51,099 nucleotides of DNA from Solirubrobacterales bacterium (GTDB lineage: Bacteria; Actinomycetota; Thermoleophilia; Solirubrobacterales; 70-9): assembly GCA_025964255.1 (NCBI GenBank), contig JAOPZF010000035.1, positions 1 to 51,099 on the forward strand, in the 5' to 3' direction. A program made the position numbers and the translations under genes. Numbering within the stretch: position 1 is the stretch's first letter; each line of letters begins with the position of its first letter. Below, one piece after another: positions 50,809-51,099 of the stretch. Below the pieces are notes generated by a model. The model did not search any database. It saw nothing but the letters and a program-made list of their open reading frames with translations, and had not been told where the DNA came from.

Positions 50809-51099
50809 TGGCCGACAACAGCAACAGCACCCTGGAGTACCGGGTCGCGATCCGCGAGGCGATCGCCGCCGAGATGGAGGCAGACGAGCGCGTCGTCTTC
50901 TTCGGCGAGGACGTGGCGATCGCCGGCGGCGTGTTCGCGGTGACGCCGGGCCTCCACGAGCGCTTCGGCGACCGCGTCATCGACACCCCGATCTCCGAGC
51001 TCGCGATGTCGGCCGGTGCCTTCGGCGCCGCCGTCACCGGGCTGCGGCCGATCTTCGAGATCATGTTCGCCGACTTCCTGCTGCTGGCGATGGACTCGC
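50808..51099 (+). CDS. TPP-dependent dehydrogenase E1 beta subunit, partial (runs off window)
   Basis: ATG 50808 within a TGATG overlap opens 97 codons to the window end. The sequence is the start of a transketolase-like E1 beta: LEYRVAIREAIAAEMEADER, VVFFGEDVAIAGGVFAVTPG, then RVIDTPISELAMSAGAFGAA and FEIMFADFLLLAMD, matching AcoB/PdhB. Incomplete only because of the window edge. Confidence 0.92.
   Translation, partial: MADNSNSTLEYRVAIREAIAAEMEADERVVFFGEDVAIAGGVFAVTPGLHERFGDRVIDTPISELAMSAGAFGAAVTGLRPIFEIMFADFLLLAMDS

Overview
The window is about 51 kb of very GC-rich DNA with dense genes, frequent ATGA/GTGA stop-start overlaps, GTG/TTG starts and several apparently leaderless genes. It carries many families typical of soil actinobacteria: tandem DUF892 ferritin-like proteins, MpsC/DUF2294, TIGR03767-type metallophosphoesterase, a Crp-like regulator and SRPBCC proteins. 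I infer a chromosomal segment of a deep-branching actinobacterium, most likely Thermoleophilia/Solirubrobacterales. No rRNA, tRNA, insertion sequence, prophage or CRISPR array was seen.

Layout. (1) 1-10 kb, housekeeping and regulation: the tail of an FtsX-type permease, a lipoprotein metallophosphoesterase, a scar made of two gene tails, a ClC chloride transporter divergent from a Crp/Fnr-like regulator with a perfect palindrome between them, a secreted beta-propeller protein, an ECF sigma/anti-sigma pair, a PucR-type regulator divergent from an alpha/beta hydrolase. (2) 10-21.5 kb, a stress island. Minus-strand operons encode tandem DUF892, a GT2 glycosyltransferase, a haem-oxygenase-like diiron protein, a CDGSH Fe-S protein, a Usp-like membrane protein, Mn catalase and an SPW-like membrane protein. 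Next come arginine deiminase and a PLP amino-acid decarboxylase flanked by two inverted DUF2294 paralogues, then a STAS protein, a new 56-residue small gene and another DUF892 protein. Several units have a SigB/SigF-like promoter (GTTT-like, 15-16 nt, GGGTAC-like). (3) 21.9-32.4 kb, a surface-glycan or glycoconjugate cluster of nine plus-strand genes, each overlapping the next: two epimerases, a zinc dehydrogenase, a Gfo/Idh/MocA oxidoreductase, a GT4, three consecutive CgeB-like glycosyltransferases and a methyltransferase. It meets a convergent sulfotransferase plus 2-oxoglutarate dioxygenase pair. (4) 32.5-39 kb, a mixed region: small iron-permease-like protein, a truncated SDR, a frameshifted polysaccharide deacetylase, an MBL hydrolase, small secreted/membrane stress proteins, and a FAD oxidoreductase coupled to an SRPBCC-SDR fusion. 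(5) 39.1-51.1 kb, a catabolic island: isochorismatase-like hydrolase, zinc dehydrogenase, cytosine-deaminase-like amidohydrolase, MFS exporter, XRE-cupin regulator, M24 (creatinase/prolidase-like) hydrolase with an unusual metal-site Cys, fumarase-superfamily lyase, aldehyde dehydrogenase, atypical SDR and the E1 alpha/beta subunits of a 2-oxo acid (acetoin/pyruvate) dehydrogenase; the last gene runs off the window.

The best candidates for undescribed biology are the coupled glycan cluster with three CgeB-like enzymes, the N-compound catabolic island with its operator-like repeats, the SigB-type stress island with its diiron oxidase-CDGSH pair, and a small set of genes with a -10 box 5-6 nt before the start, two of which appear to start at ATC.
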